64,000 nt of DNA from positions 27,923,299 through 27,987,298 of the forward strand of contig CM032128.1 of the NCBI GenBank assembly GCA_018894105.1. The letters run 5' to 3'. The translations under genes and the position numbers were made by a program. Every line of letters starts with the position of its first letter. Position 1 is the stretch's first letter. The stretch is from Jacaranda mimosifolia. Taxonomy: Eukaryota; Streptophyta; Magnoliopsida; Lamiales; Bignoniaceae. Positions 10,373 through 22,223 of the stretch are shown in pieces. Below the pieces are notes generated by a model. The model worked only from the letters and a program-made list of their open reading frames with translations, searched no databases and was not told the DNA's origin.

Positions 10373-11850
10373 ATGGCCACCAACAAGACTATTGCATTGA
10401 AGATGACTACTTCAAATTCCATAAATGCTAGATTAAGAACTGTGGGTATCACTACAAGAAGTATGCCCAAAAAGTCGCAATAATATTCAGAGGTAAATCC
10501 TTCACTTGAAGTTGTGGAAAAGGCATTGCTGCATGCTATTGATACTAGTGAAGGTGGTAGAGACTCAAAGGAAGAATCAACAGCATCCACTCCTCGCTCA
10601 ATCTCAAGTTCCTCAAGCATAGCACCAGTGATGGTGGCAAGTGCTACAACTTTGGAGGACCAAGTTGCTAATTTGACGAAGATTATTGAAGGGCTAGCAA
10701 AGCATGTCCAAGAGCAAGATTCTCAAATCTCCAAGTTGATAAACAAGGTGGATAATGTGAGACTAGTTGCACGATGGAGAAACAAATAGAGGATTAAGAT
10801 GAAGTCGAAACATCCACAAAGAGGTAGCCAGTTGAAAATGAAAAACCTAAAATCAAGGAACTACAAGTTTCCGACGATGGACTAACTCCTTTTGACCAGC
10901 TGAGGGAATGTATCATGAGAACTATCAAAGACAAATTTGAATGAAGCTCTAAGTCATTTATAACTTATTCCAAGCCATATACTCAAAGGATTGACAACTT
11001 AAAGATACCAACTGGTTATCAGCCACCAAAGTTCCAGCAATTTGATGGCAAAGGCAATCCAAAGTAACATGTGGCTCATTTCATTGAAACTTGTAACAAT
11101 GCTGGGACATATGGAGATCACTTAGTTAAGTAGTTTGTTTGATCCTTGAAGGGCAATATCTTTTTGAATGGTATACTGACTTAGAAGTAGGCTCAAATGA
11201 TAGTTGGGGATAATTAGAGCAAGGATTTCTCAATCGTTTCTATAGTAGCTGAAGGATAGTTAGTATGATTAAACTCACCAACTCCCGACAGTGCAAAGAA
11301 AAGCCAGTCATTTATTACATTAATTGTTGGAGAAATTTAAAGCTTAATTGCAAAGACAAATTGTCTGAGGCATCAGCCATCGAGATGTCCATTCAAGAGA
11401 TGCATTGGGGACTTTGATATATTCTATAACGAATTCAATTCAAAACATTTGAAGAATTAGCTACTCAAGCTCATGATATGGAGTTAAGCACGTTTACTAG
11501 TAGAGTACAAGGGCCACCAATTCAAGAGCCTTATAAGTCGAAGGAAAAGCAAGAATTCAAGAAAGAGGGCAAACCTCTTGCTAAGGCACAGAGTAAAGAA
11601 GCTATGGTAGTGAATGCAACACCCATCAAGTTTCATATGAAGGCAAAAAGTATAAAGGACGAAAGGAAGGATGTCTTCCAAGAAAGAGACAAAGAAAATT
11701 AAATTTAAAGGAGAAACAGGCTAAGACATACCCATTCCTCGATTCTAATGTTTTTAGAATATTTGATGATTTGCTAAATACAAATCTCATTGAATTACCT
11801 GAAATGAAGTGACCTGAAGAAGTTGGGAAAATTGATGACCCAAAGTATTG
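10373..11850 (+). pseudogene. gag: gag (capsid) of the Tat element, broken
   Basis: Gag packages the element RNA into virus-like particles. The ATG at 10373 opens 63 bp after the primer site and reads ~36 codons to a stop near 10482; the frame resumes at 10514-10789 with a Ser-rich and coiled-coil-like stretch (LEDQVANLTKIIEGLAKHV). The gag core lies at about 10980-11480: PPKFQQFDGKGNPK, HVAHFIETCNNAGTYGD, SLKGN and, at the end, FEELATQAHDME. Numerous TAG, TAA and TGA codons replace Gln, Trp or Arg. A Lys-rich tail continues to 11702. No CCHC knuckle is seen, as is usual for this clade. Family assignment is secure because the block order matches plant retrotransposon gag proteins. Confidence 0.8.
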
Positions 11851-12118
11851 CAAGTACCATCGGTTGGTGGGTCACCCAATTTATGACTGCTTTGTATTCA
11901 AAGATAAAGTGATGTAATTAGCCTGATAAGGGAAAATCTCACTTGAGGAGAATAATGCTGCCTCAAATCATGCTGCTATCGAGATTGAAAAAGATGTACT
12001 CAGTGATCACGACAATGACATTGCATGCTACATGATAAGTGAAGAAAATATTTCCTCTAGTGAAGCAGGTTTATCTGATGAAGAAAATCATAATGTAATC
12101 GAGGAGTGCATATGAGCA

Positions 12119-12627
12119 ATGACTTTTAGTGATGAAGATTTGTTGCTTGGCTCCAAGCCCCACAATAGGCTACTGTTTGTAACTAGTTATGCTCGTGAGC
12201 ATAAAATAAATAGAATTTTGATTGATGGAGGCTCTGCAGTCAATATTTTGCCATTGCGTGTGATGAAAGAGTTAGTAATCTCCACAAATGAATTGACAAA
12301 TAGTCACTTAACGATCTAAGGGTTCAATCAAAGATGGCAAAAGGCTTTTTAATAATAAGGGTAAAGTTATTGATGGACGATATGTTGTCAATAGCATTAT
12401 TTCATGTCATAGATGCCAAAACATCATACAATATGCTTTTAGACCGACCTTGGTTGCATGGAAATAGTGTAGTTCCTTCTACTTGGTACCAATGTTTCAA
12501 GTATTATCGAGAAGTTGTGGTAAAGAAAGTGCTTAGAGATAGCAAACCTTTCACTGAAATTGAATCATACTTAGCAGATGCCAAATATTACGCCGAAAGT
12601 ATGAAAACTGCCAAGGCTAAAGAATGA
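12119..12627 (+). pseudogene. Retroviral-type aspartic protease of the Tat element, broken
   Basis: The frame at 12119-12319 holds ILIDGGSAVNILPL with the catalytic Asp in D-G-G-S, where many families have D-S/T-G. After a stop near 12319 the next frame (12334-12627) carries the second half: LFHVIDAKTSYNMLLDRPWL, the usual flap-to-C-terminal signature (LGRPWLH in relatives). The protease would cleave the Gag-Pol precursor. A spacer of ~1.2 kb with broken coding follows before RT. Confidence 0.8.
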
Positions 12628-13799
12628 AAAGAATCCAAGCAACAAGATGATCTTAATGAAGGAAACAAAGTTAAAGACTTGACTCCAACGTGCAGTGGTA
12701 AAGATCACATAAAGAAAGAGTCACCTCTGGTAGGATCTGAGTTATTGAAAGAATTGACATCTCTTCTAACCAAGCTTGATGTAAAGAAGCCATCCCCTTA
12801 GGGAGTCGAAAAGGAACATGGAGAATCTTTGTATCTTCAAAATGAGAATTACTTTGATCCAAAAGCTTATAAACTTCTTATCAAAGTTGGATATAATCCA
12901 CAAGAATGTTTCATTTTAGGAAAACTCCCTCCTGAGGCTTCTGGAAAGCAAACATGGATTTAATACTACCTAAAAGATGTTGAAGGAAAAAGGTCACGGT
13001 GTTCAAAATTCTGGAACGAGACTTGGATTTGTCCCTTAGAATCCTATTCATATTGTGATTAAGAGAGCCAGTAGTAATCATATAGTTGGAGAGGAATTTT
13101 CCTCAACAAATAATATTTTTGATGAAAATGGGAAGAAATTCTCGCGAATCTCAGTTTTTAATAGACTTGAAAAGTGGCGGCATGAAAGAACCCATAATCA
13201 GAGATTGAATTCATCCAAAATGCCAAAGTATTTGAAGTGGATTAGCGAGCCAAAAAAGCTAAGAGTTCAATTCCTTCATGCATGAAGCGGTGCTCTATTT
13301 TACATATATCATGTGGTAAAACTTTGAAGGTTAAACTGCAAATCATTATCTTCACGCAAACTCAAATGGATGGAGAAGATAATAGAGAAAGTGTGGCCTC
13401 TTCATATCATATTGTTGATAGTAATAGTCGGCCAACTCGTCAAAATGCTATAGATTATCTTTTCAAAAAAATCTCCAAGCTTGTCAGCAGTGGTTACATA
13501 AGTGAGAAAGATGGCTTCATGCAGATGGTCCATATAAGAAAAAGGGATGGACAAATATGGGCATGTGTAGAATTCAAGAAGATTTAACCCGTGGAAGATG
13601 ATATTGCGCTAGTATACCATATTACTTTGAGTGAAGAATTTTTTTTATTGAAGAATAAGATGCTGAAACTGCTCCTCCTGAGTTTGAAGAAAGTGTTAAG
13701 GCCATTATAGATGAATTGAAAGAGATCAATTCAGATGATGCTAATGACCCCGGGCCTACCTATATTAGTACTTTGTTGACTACTGAGGAATAAGAAGTA

Positions 13800-14545
13800 T
13801 ATGTTGAGTTATGACATGAATTTAAAGATGTGTTTGCATGGTCATACAAAGAGATGTCTGGGTTAGATCCAAAGATGGTAGTCTATCATCTATCAATAAA
13901 GAAAAGAATTCGTCCAGTCAAACAAGCTCAACAACGGTTTCGCCCCGAATTGGTTCCTTTGATTAAAGCTGAAGTTAACAAGCTTATCGAGGTTGGTTTC
14001 ATTCGAGAAGTCAAGTATCCAACATAGATCTCCAGCATTGTTCTAGTAAGAAAGAAAAATGGCCAAATTCAAGTTTGCATTGACTTTAGAGACTTGAATG
14101 GTGCTTGTCCTAAGGATGATTTTCCATTGCCCATTGTCGAACTCATGATTGATGCTACCAAAGGGCATGAAACACTATCACTTATGGATGGATCATCCGA
14201 GTATAATCAAATACGTATGTCAGTAAAATATAAGGAGTTGACGACATTTCATACTCCTAAAGGTATATACTACTATAAAGTGATGCCGTTTGGGTTGAAG
14301 AATGCTGGTGTCACATATCAAAGAGCTATACAGAAGATTTTTAATGATATGCACCACAAGAACATTGAGTGTTATGTTGATGACGTAGTTGTCAAGTCCA
14401 AAAGGCGATAAGATCATGTCCAAGATTTGAGACAAGTTTTTGAGCGTCTGAGAAAATATTAACTCAAAATGTACCCATTAAAGTGTGCATTTAGTGTTAC
14501 ATCGAGAAAGTTTCTAGGATTCATTTTTCATCATTGAGGCATAGA
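13800..14545 (+). pseudogene. pol: Reverse transcriptase of the Tat element
   Basis: Copies the element RNA into DNA. The frame 13830-14027 has the N-terminal signature MFAWSYKEMSGLDPKMVVYHL, and 14094-14411 has the palm: LNGACPKDDFPLP, then MPFGLKNAGVTYQRAIQKIF and the catalytic YVDDVVVKS near 14373-14400. The catalytic aspartates are intact, unlike those of the two other retroelements with a readable RT here. TAG near 14024 and TAA near 14409 and 14460 interrupt it. Confidence 0.9.
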
Positions 14546-14573
14546 AATCAAGCAAACAAAGATTGATGCAATT

Positions 14574-15130
14574 TTGAAAATGTCAGAACCTCAAGACATC
14601 CATGAACTCAAAAGTTTGCAAGGAAAATTAGCTTATCTTTGGAGATTCGTATCAAATTTAGCTGGTAGATGTCAACTATTCAGCCATTTGATAAAGAAAG
14701 GCGTTCCATTTGAATGGGATAAAGCTTGTAGCAATGCTTTTAAGAGCATAAAAGCTTATCTGATGGGGCCTCTTGTGTTGGTCACATCAGTACATGGACA
14801 TCCACTTATCCTTTATATCGTTGCCCAAGAACATTCTGTTGGAGCTTTACTAGCACAAGCAAATGATAAAGGGAAAGAAAATGCCTTGTACTACTTGAGT
14901 AGGATAATGATGCCAAACGAGGTGAAATACTCACCAATTGAGAAAATATGTTCGGCTCTAATTTTTGCAATCTAAAAGTTGAAGCATTAATTCAGGCACA
15001 TACTGTCCATCTTGTCTCAAAAACAAATCCACTAAAATACACCATGTGAAAACATGTCCTCTCTAATAGACTCGCAAGATAATACCTTTAGTTGCAACAG
15101 TTTGAGATTATGTATGTTCCGCAGAAGGCA
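14574..15130 (+). pseudogene. pol: RNase H (retroviral type, first domain) of the Tat element
   Basis: Begins with the RT connection motif LQGKLAYLWRFVSNLAGRC (usually LTGRIAALNRFIS) and continues with LILYIVAQEHSVGALLAQ and YYLSRIMMPNEVKYSPIEK, the plant gypsy RNase H signature. It degrades the RNA strand of the hybrid. A TAA near 14975 and a frameshift after it break the end. Confidence 0.85.
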
Positions 15131-15139
15131 GTAAAAGGG

Positions 15140-15640
15140 CAAGTTTGGGTTGACTTCTTGGCTGATCATTCCATCCCTACTGAGTGGGAATTATCTAATG
15201 ACCTACCCGATGAAGATATCTTGGTAGTTGAAATTACACCTCCTTGAAAGATGTACTTTTGATCGAGCATCCCACAGAGAATAAGTTGGTGCTGGAGTAT
15301 TATTCATCACATCAAATGATGAAGTATTACCATATTCCTTTGCTTTAACTGAAATTGTTCCAACAATGTTGCAGAATATCAAGCTCTTATTCTTGGGCTG
15401 GACGTGGCGGTTGACATAAAACAATTACGCTTTAAAGTTTATAGAGATTCTAAGTTGGTGGTCAACCAATTGCTTGGATCATATGAAGTCAAGAAGTTTG
15501 AATTACTCCCATACTTTAATTAAGCAAAAAACACTTATTGGATGGCTTGGGGATGTAGAGATTGAACATGTGCCAAGGAAAGAAAACAAGCAAGCCGATG
15601 CGTTAGCTAAATTGGCCTCTTCACTTGCTATACCTAAAAA
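15140..15640 (+). pseudogene. pol: Second, archaeal-type RNase H (aRNH) of the Tat element
   Basis: Tat elements carry an extra RNase H between the first one and integrase. Pieces in different frames give PYSFALTE (about 15331), AEYQALILGLDVAVDIKQL (about 15370-15425), VYRDSKLVVNQLLGSYEVK (about 15438-15495) and, in the frame opening at 15474, VEIEHVPRKENKQADALAKL (about 15555-15615), with the terminal Asp of the ADALA motif kept. At least two frameshifts separate them. The position and motifs place this in the Tat clade. Confidence 0.8.
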
Positions 15641-15759
15641 TGAAGTGCGAATTCCAATATGTAAAAGTTGGATTGTATTGCCAATTTTTGAGAATGAGGA
15701 TTATGAAGAAGGTGAAAGCCATGTTGTTCAAGTATTTGAGATAGAGAAGGAAGATTAGC

Positions 15760-16989
15760 GCCAACCAATCATGGATTATCTGAAGCACGAGAAGTTACCT
15801 GATGATACACGCTAAAAATTGATATCCGACGTCGTGTGGCTCGCTTCATTTATTACAAAGGTGTATTTTATAGACGATCATTTGATGGAGTCTTTTTTAG
15901 AGTTTTAAGTGATGATGAAGTCATCCAATCCATGGAAGAAGCTCATTCTGGAGTTTGTGGCGCTCATCAATCGGGTCCAAAATTACATTTTCGAATAAAA
16001 AGAATGGGCTACTATTGGCCAACAATGGTAAAAAATTGCATGGATTATGCTCAAAGATGTCAGGCTTGCCAATTTTATGCAAATCTCATTCACCAACCAC
16101 CCGAGCCATTGCATCTGACTATTACTTCATGGCCATTTGATGCCTAGGGAATAGATGTGGTTGGACCCATCACAAAGTATTCTGCTAGTCACTTGTACAT
16201 ATTAGCTGCAACAGTTTATTTCTCTAAGTAGGTTGAAGCAGTACCCCTCAAAGAAGTAAAGAAAGAAAATGTTGCTGACTTTATATGCAGCAACATTATA
16301 TATCGATATGGGGTTCCTCGATACGTAATTACCAATAATGAAAAGCCCTTTAGTAATAGTCTGATAGATAAACTTTGTCAGAAGTTCAATTTTAAGCAAA
16401 GAAAATATTCCATGTACTATGCTGTGGCTAATGGTCTTGCTAAGGTATTCAATAAAACTCTGTGTAATTTGTTGAAAAAAGTAGTCTCAAAGTCAAAGAG
16501 GAATTGGCACAAAAGGACCGAAAAAGCTTTATGGGCATGTCGAACTACTCATAGAACACCTACACAGGCAACTCCGTATTCATTGATTTATGGTGTTGAA
16601 GTTGTTTTACCTCTTGAGGAACAAGTTCCATCATTAAGGATAGCCATGAAAGAAGAATTGACTGAAGAAGAAAATGCACGCTTACGTTTGGAGGCCCTTG
16701 ATGAGAAAAGGTTGGAAGCACAGCAAAGATTTAAGTGTTATCAAGCTCAGCTCTCTAGGGCATTTAAGAAGAAGATGCAATCACGATCTTTTCAAGTTGG
16801 GGATTAGTGCTTGCTATGAGAAGGCCCATCATCATAACTCATCGAACTGGGAATAAGTTCACATCAAAATGGGATGGCCCTTATGTTGTCAAAAAAGTCT
16901 ATACAAATGGTGCATATAAGTTGGTTGCTGAAGATAGATTAAGAGTTGGTCCTATAAATGAAAAATTCTTGAAGCGCTACTATGCATAA
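15760..16989 (+). pseudogene. pol: Integrase of the Tat element
   Basis: Inserts the cDNA into the host genome. The zinc-binding N-terminus is at 15836-16110: H of EEAHSGVCGAH, then CMDYAQRCQACQFY (HHCC). The catalytic core starts near 16141 with GIDVVGPITKY and continues to 16330-16440 (RYGVPRYVITNNEKPF, where N-N-E-K-P-F stands for the usual D-N-G-x-Q-F, so a catalytic Asp is lost). The C-terminal part 16500-16989 includes RTTHRTPTQATPYSL and the end KFTSKWDGPYVVKKVYTNGAY to KFLKRYYA and a stop at 16987. TAGs at 16146, 16229 and 16806 break it. Confidence 0.9.
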
Positions 16990-17069
16990 AGTTAGGAGAA
17001 TGCTCCTTGACGCATGAGCCTAACTGCTTGTTACTCCTGACCCCCATGAGTAAAAACTGTGAACGGTGC

Positions 17070-17189
17070 CCACCAAAGGTAGTGCATGTGGTTAAACTGC
17101 TAATTTACTCCACCAAAGGTAGTGCATGTCGTTAAACTGCTAACTTATCCCACTAAAGGTATTTCATGTGGTTAAAATATCAAATATCC
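17070..17189 (+). repeat. Three tandem 40-bp repeats after the integrase stop
   Basis: CCACCAAAGGTAGTGCATGT begins units at 17070 and 17110, and a variant begins at 17150. Each continues into GTTAAACTGCTAA or a close form. They lie between the pol end and the A/T tract, in the 3' untranslated part of the element. Confidence 0.8.
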
Positions 17190-17379
17190 CACCTAGTCCA
17201 AGGTGGTTAAGCAATTGATACTCCTGGCCCGCATCAGTATAAACTGTGAAGGGCACCCCCTCCCAAAATGATACTTTCTTTGAACTACGCCATAACTTGA
17301 TCCCTTTATTGGGTACGTAGACAACTTAGATATTCTCTAAGTTCAGTCATGAGTTTATTTTAAATATATTTTTCCTTTG

Positions 17380-18290
17380 TTTCATAAAAAAAATATAAAA
17401 AAATAGTATAATTATTTTTATTCATTTGAGTTAATTAATTTATTAAGTAAAAAAATAGTTTAGTTATTTTATTAAGTTTGAGTTTTTAGTTTGTTAAGTT
17501 TAAAAAAAAAAAAAAGTAATTTTAGTTGTTTGAGTTAATTAGTTTGTTGAGTAAAGAAAAAAAAAAGAAGTAGCTTAGTTTTTAGTTTGTTGAGTTTTTT
17601 TGTTTTTTTTTTTTAAAAAAAAAGTAGCTTTAGTTGTTTGAGTTGATTTGTTTAGTGAAAAAAAAGTAGTTTAGTTGTTTTTATTAGGTTTGAATTTTTA
17701 GTTTGTTGAGGTTATTAAAAAAAAAGAAGTAGTTTTTATTAAGTTTGTGTTTTTAGTTTGACAAAGTCAAAAAAAAAAAGTAGTTTAGTTGTTTTTATTA
17801 AGTTTTAATTTTTAATTTGTTGAGTAAAAAAAAATAAAAAAAAAGGAAGTAGTTTTTATTAAGTTTTGAGTTTTTTTTTTAAGTCAAAGAAAAAAAAGGT
17901 AGTTGTTTTTATTAAGTTTGAATTTTTAGTATGCTGAGTTTATAAAAAAAAAGTAGTTTTTATTATGTTTGAGTTTTTAGTTTGATAAAGTCAAAAAAAG
18001 AAAAAGTAGTTTAGTTGTTTTTCTTAAGTTTGAGTTTTAGTTTGTTGAGTCAAAAAAAAAGTTTTAATTATTTGAGTTAATTTGTTTATTGAGTAAAAAA
18101 ACAAAGAAAGAAAAAAGTAGTTTAGTTTTTAGTTTGTTGAGTTTAACAAAAAAAGTTAGTTTTAGTTGTTGAGTTAAAAATAAATAAATCAGAAGATAGA
18201 AAAGAAAGAAATTTTCTATTATGTAATCTCAAAATATATAAATGCAGCATAGTTTATTAAAAAAAAAAAGAGTGAAAAAAGAAGTTCTAA
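17380..18290. repeat. Long A/T-skewed irregular tandem tract
   Basis: About 900 bp of repeated AGTTTGTTGAGT, poly-A of 8-14 bases, then GTAGTTTAGTTGTTTTTATT. Unit length varies between ~50 and ~75 bp. The tract separates the + strand pol end from the 3' end of the antisense gene, so both transcripts would run towards it. Confidence 0.75.
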
Positions 18291-18297
18291 ACAACTT

Positions 18298-21117
18298 TTA
18301 AGTAAAATGACTCAAGTTCTTCAATTCTTCTTTAATAGCCTCCAAGTATTCCATTGAAGTTCGCAAATTCTCGAACACTTTATTACTAAATGTAGGAGTG
18401 CTCTTGATAGCAGCAATTTCCTTTTCAATCTCATGAATTTCAACTTGAACACTTTGAAGAAATTGTTGGCGATTTAATGATGAAGTCACATCAAGCTCCT
18501 ACCCAACACATTCCAGCTCTTCTTGGGTGGATTGAATTTAATTCATTTTTTTGTATTCTATAGTTTGAGTATTATGGAAACGACTTTTTGCCTCATCTAG
18601 TTGTTGTGCAAGAAGCTCATTGGATGCTTTCTCAAAAGATGCTGACTCTACCTCATCATAAGCGTTGGCCTTGTCAAACAATACTTGCAATAATTCTTCC
18701 ACATTGGAGATGTCAAATTTGCTGAAGCCCCTCATGTATTTAAGCACAAATTGAACACTATCGTTGATAGATGAGGTGGAATCAAGTGGAGTATTTGCTA
18801 TTTTTTTGCGAAAACTATCCCACAACATTTGAAGATACTCTTTTTGATGATTAAGTACAAATTTCTCACCCTCAAATGTTGAAACTGGAGCACAAAGAGA
18901 TGGTTATTTAGCTTTCATATTACGGAATGCCTCATTTTGCATGGTTACATCAATTAGAACGCCCATGGCCAACAAATTAGATCCTATGATTTATCCTTGG
19001 CTACCTTGGGATATCTCATTCTCATCAACAATTCATTCTCCAACTTAAATGTTAAAATATTGGAGTTAGCAAATGACCAACGGGGACTTATTCAAAGAAG
19101 AAAAAGAAGATGAAGAAAAGAAAATAACCTCTTTGACAAAGTTCTCTGTTGGCGAAGGATCACTTGGCTTTGGAGATTTTGGATCCCTTTTAAACCTTTT
19201 CCAATGAAGATCTGCATTACTTTTGCTTCTCATTTCTAAAGGATAAGGATTCCTTCTCTTTTCTTTTGGAGGCTCGATGTTTTCTAAGTTGGGAGGATTT
19301 TGAATATCTTCAGCAAGTGATCCCCCTTTATCAACATCCTTGCCCTTAAGAAAAATTTTGATTAGCTTCAAGTTGATCAATTTTGCAAAATTTTCCTCAA
19401 AATAATCTCCATGAATTTTAGTCCACCACTTCTAGTAAGCATCCAAAGAGAATTTTGTAGTATTTGGGGGCACACAAGGAAACCATTCTGTAGACATAGA
19501 ATTATGTAAAGTGCATAAGTGCCAATAGTGAAGTCTTTCATCCAAATGGGTTGTGTGAATGTCATGAGCAAGAATTCCAGGAACTTCTTGATAATATACA
19601 AATTGATGACTGAAGTGATGAGGACGATAAGGTTCAATAATAAAGTAGTCACCTTGCCTCAAAAGAAGATAATTCAAGCGAATAGCAATGAAATATTTGT
19701 GCTCCAATTCCTTAGCCTTCCCATCATCAATATATGAAAGTCCTTTGTTGTATTTAGTAATCATGGTACAAGTCCAGGAAATAAAATCGCGTTTGTAAAT
19801 TCTCTTGCGGGCCTCTTTTGTATTATAGTATTTGGCACCTCCTTCACTAGAATAAATCGCCGTTTTTGGGCCACATACTCCTTGCCAAACTTGATAATGT
19901 ATTTTGAAATAGTGCGCCAACCAAGCATAGACAAAGTGGATGGGAAAAGAAGAATTAATGTGACTTGGCCTTGAGGAACCTGAAGTTTTATTTAAACCAT
20001 TGTAAATGCTAGCTAAAACTAGAATGGCAAAACTAACCTTCCTACCGGTAGCCATGATGCATGCTATCTTAAAAGTGCTGGGACGTAATGAATTAACACC
20101 ATTGGTCGGAAGAACAAAAGAGCAAAGCTAACAAGCCAAATATGCCACCAAATAGGTTTTTTCTCTCAAGTTTCAGGAATCCCAAGTTTTAAAAAAAAAA
20201 TGTCTCTTCTAAAGTGGACCATTCTCCATGAACACCAAAATCACCAAAAGGATTATGATTTGATTTGGGTCAAACTATCTTTTTCTCCTTATGTGGTGAT
20301 GGCTGATGATATTTTATGGCTTTCCAGAACCAATACTTCACCCATTTTTTCATAGTAACTTGAGAAAATTTATCTCCATAGGCACTCCTTTGAAGTAAAT
20401 GATAAGCTTGAAATAAGTATTTGGAACAATTGGGGATAAATTTACTTCCTATCTCATCAATGCCGATAAGCTCCTTGGCGTAAGAAATACTTCATCATAA
20501 AAAATTCCTGTTATAGGGAGGCCTACAAAGTTGTGGCCTACAAAGTTGTGCAAGTCCCATAGCGATATGGACAACTCTCTAAAGGAAGTTAAAAGAGTAT
20601 TTGTAATTGGACACCATGCCTCGCAAAATGATTTGATAATCTCAAATTTTCTATGATATGTAAATAATGAAGCATACACTAGATCATATATTTGTGCCGC
20701 AATCAGCTTGTGTTTGCATCGGCTAAGGACATCTTCAGTCCACTCCCAGTATCCTTTGATGTAATGGAATTCGCCATCGAATTGAAGAGTTTCTCCCCAC
20801 TTGGCTTTCCCATCAATAATGTTGCGACATAATGTTGGCAAGAAAATTGATTTGTTTGATTGTTAACGACGAATTAATTCATTTGGAGGACAATGATGAG
20901 TTGCCCTTAAAGTCCACACCCTAGAAGTTTTGATCTCCCAGCAGCACTCTTCGGTATGAAGTGAATTAGTTAGCCTTAGCCACTTTGTTGCATATCTACC
21001 AATGAGTGGATTATAAGTAGTCAAAAGTGTGCCTTTCTCCATAGATTGATTATCTTCATCAAGAATAATCAAGTTTTGCACTCCCGCGGTGGATGAGATA
21101 TCTTTAAAGTGAACCAT
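18298..21117 (-). pseudogene. Antisense plant mobile domain (PMD, aminotransferase-like) gene of the Tat element
   Basis: Read on -, a broken gene of ~2.8 kb starts at the ATG at 21117 (MVHFKDISSTAG). Its first block ends CPPNELIRR with a stop near 20863; the next (20841-20449) holds WEWTEDVLSRCKHKL, FCEAWCPITNT and LSISLWDLHNFVG, then GIFYDEVFLTPRSL, the pattern of the plant mobile domain. A frameshift lies near 20465. The third block (20055-19432) has RKVSFAILVLASIYNGLN and FPIHFVYAWLAHYF, ending EWFPCVPPN. Downstream blocks (19380-19066, 18828-18538, 18489-18298) give a charged and then coiled-coil tail (EIHEIEKEIAAIKS). PMD proteins such as Arabidopsis MAIN and MAIL1 act in silencing and gene expression, and PMD genes are known as passengers of plant transposons, including antisense ORFs of LTR elements. 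Its function here is unknown. Confidence 0.85.
20521..20555 (-). repeat. 15-bp in-frame tandem duplication inside the PMD gene
   Basis: GCCTACAAAGTTGTG occurs twice head to tail, so the protein reads HNFVG-HNFVG. It keeps the frame, so it could predate inactivation. Confidence 0.85.
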
Positions 21118-22208
21118 AGTGAGATATGCATGGATATGGGAAAAGTTAATCAAGTTGTTGGGGAAGAAAAGATATAATCCTAAGAAGATTGATGTGAAGA
21201 ATGAAAGAAAACCAAACAATGGTGGATGTTTAATGGTTGTATGAATTGATGAAGAATCAAGTTGATAACAATGTGAAAATAATGATATATGTTCAAAGGG
21301 ACGTTTTATCAAACACGAAGTGGGCATGAATAAAGTATTGAATGAATGAGAGAAAAGGAAAAGTTTTGCATCCAACAATCAAGAACAAATACCCAGCAAT
21401 CAAGGGCAAATTCCCAGCAATTTAACATAGCAAATTCTCAACAATTGGCAAAGAAAATTCTAGATGTGTTTGTTGTATGTTTTTGAGCTCATGATCAAGC
21501 CAATAGGCTTTTATTTGCAGAGATGGTGTTCGAATAGGACTCATGCTCTTGATTTATTCATATCTCAATCCCACTGAGAATGGAGTTTTACAAGAAACGG
21601 ATTCAGTTTTGTTAGATTTATCATGGTAGAAGAAAAGAGAAATTCATGAGATGAAACCCGCCGAAAAAACGTAAACATACTGAAACTGCTTGCTGCTGAA
21701 GCTCTTTATTTGCAGAATCAAGTGCCGCTGTTGTTTGGAAGTTACTGGAATTGGAATTGTAAAAGGTGGAATTGGTTTTGGAAAATTGATTTTGAGAGGT
21801 TTGACTCTGGTTTGTGTTCCTACAACTTGGTTTCGTATTGAAAAAAAGTGGAAAAAGAGTTGATGTGGGCCATGCTCAATTAAAGGAAAAAGAAAAATGG
21901 GAAAAGAATTATGAGAATTGAAATCCTTGATTTTCTGTTGCATTGTTTGCTTTAGCAAATTTTTGCCTGGCAAATTGAAATCCAATGCCATTCATTCTCT
22001 TGTGGGCCATTTGTTATTTAAAAAAAAAAAAAGTGAGACAAATCTTGTTGTCAGATTTAGCGTTATATATATATAAAGGATATTGGGCTTCTCATATCAA
22101 TTTTTGATATAGGCTTTTGTTCGGCCCACATATATTATTGAATATATATTTTCAAATATTTCAAGTCTCGTCTCTTATGGGATTGATTTGCACCCCTTCA
22201 TCAAACTT
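21118..22208. other. 5' flank of the antisense gene and 3' spacer of the Tat element
   Basis: AT-rich sequence between the PMD start and the polypurine tract. An open frame at 21991-21644 (-) has no domain I recognise. It would hold any promoter driving the antisense gene; TATATATATA at 22064-22073 is a candidate, though it lies ~950 bp from the ATG. Confidence 0.4.
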
Positions 22209-22221
22209 TGAAGTGGGGGCA
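22209..22221 (+). other. Polypurine tract of the Tat element
   Basis: TGAAGTGGGGGCA ends immediately before the 3' LTR, where second-strand synthesis would be primed. Confidence 0.65.
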
Positions 22222-22223
22222 TT

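Noticed and set aside
17070..17189. Regularly spaced direct repeats resembling a short CRISPR array
   Set aside because: The repeats are contiguous with no distinct spacers, and this is plant DNA inside a retrotransposon.
21644..21991. 115-aa ORF upstream of the PMD gene on -
   Set aside because: No recognisable domain and no clear link to the PMD frame; left as spacer.
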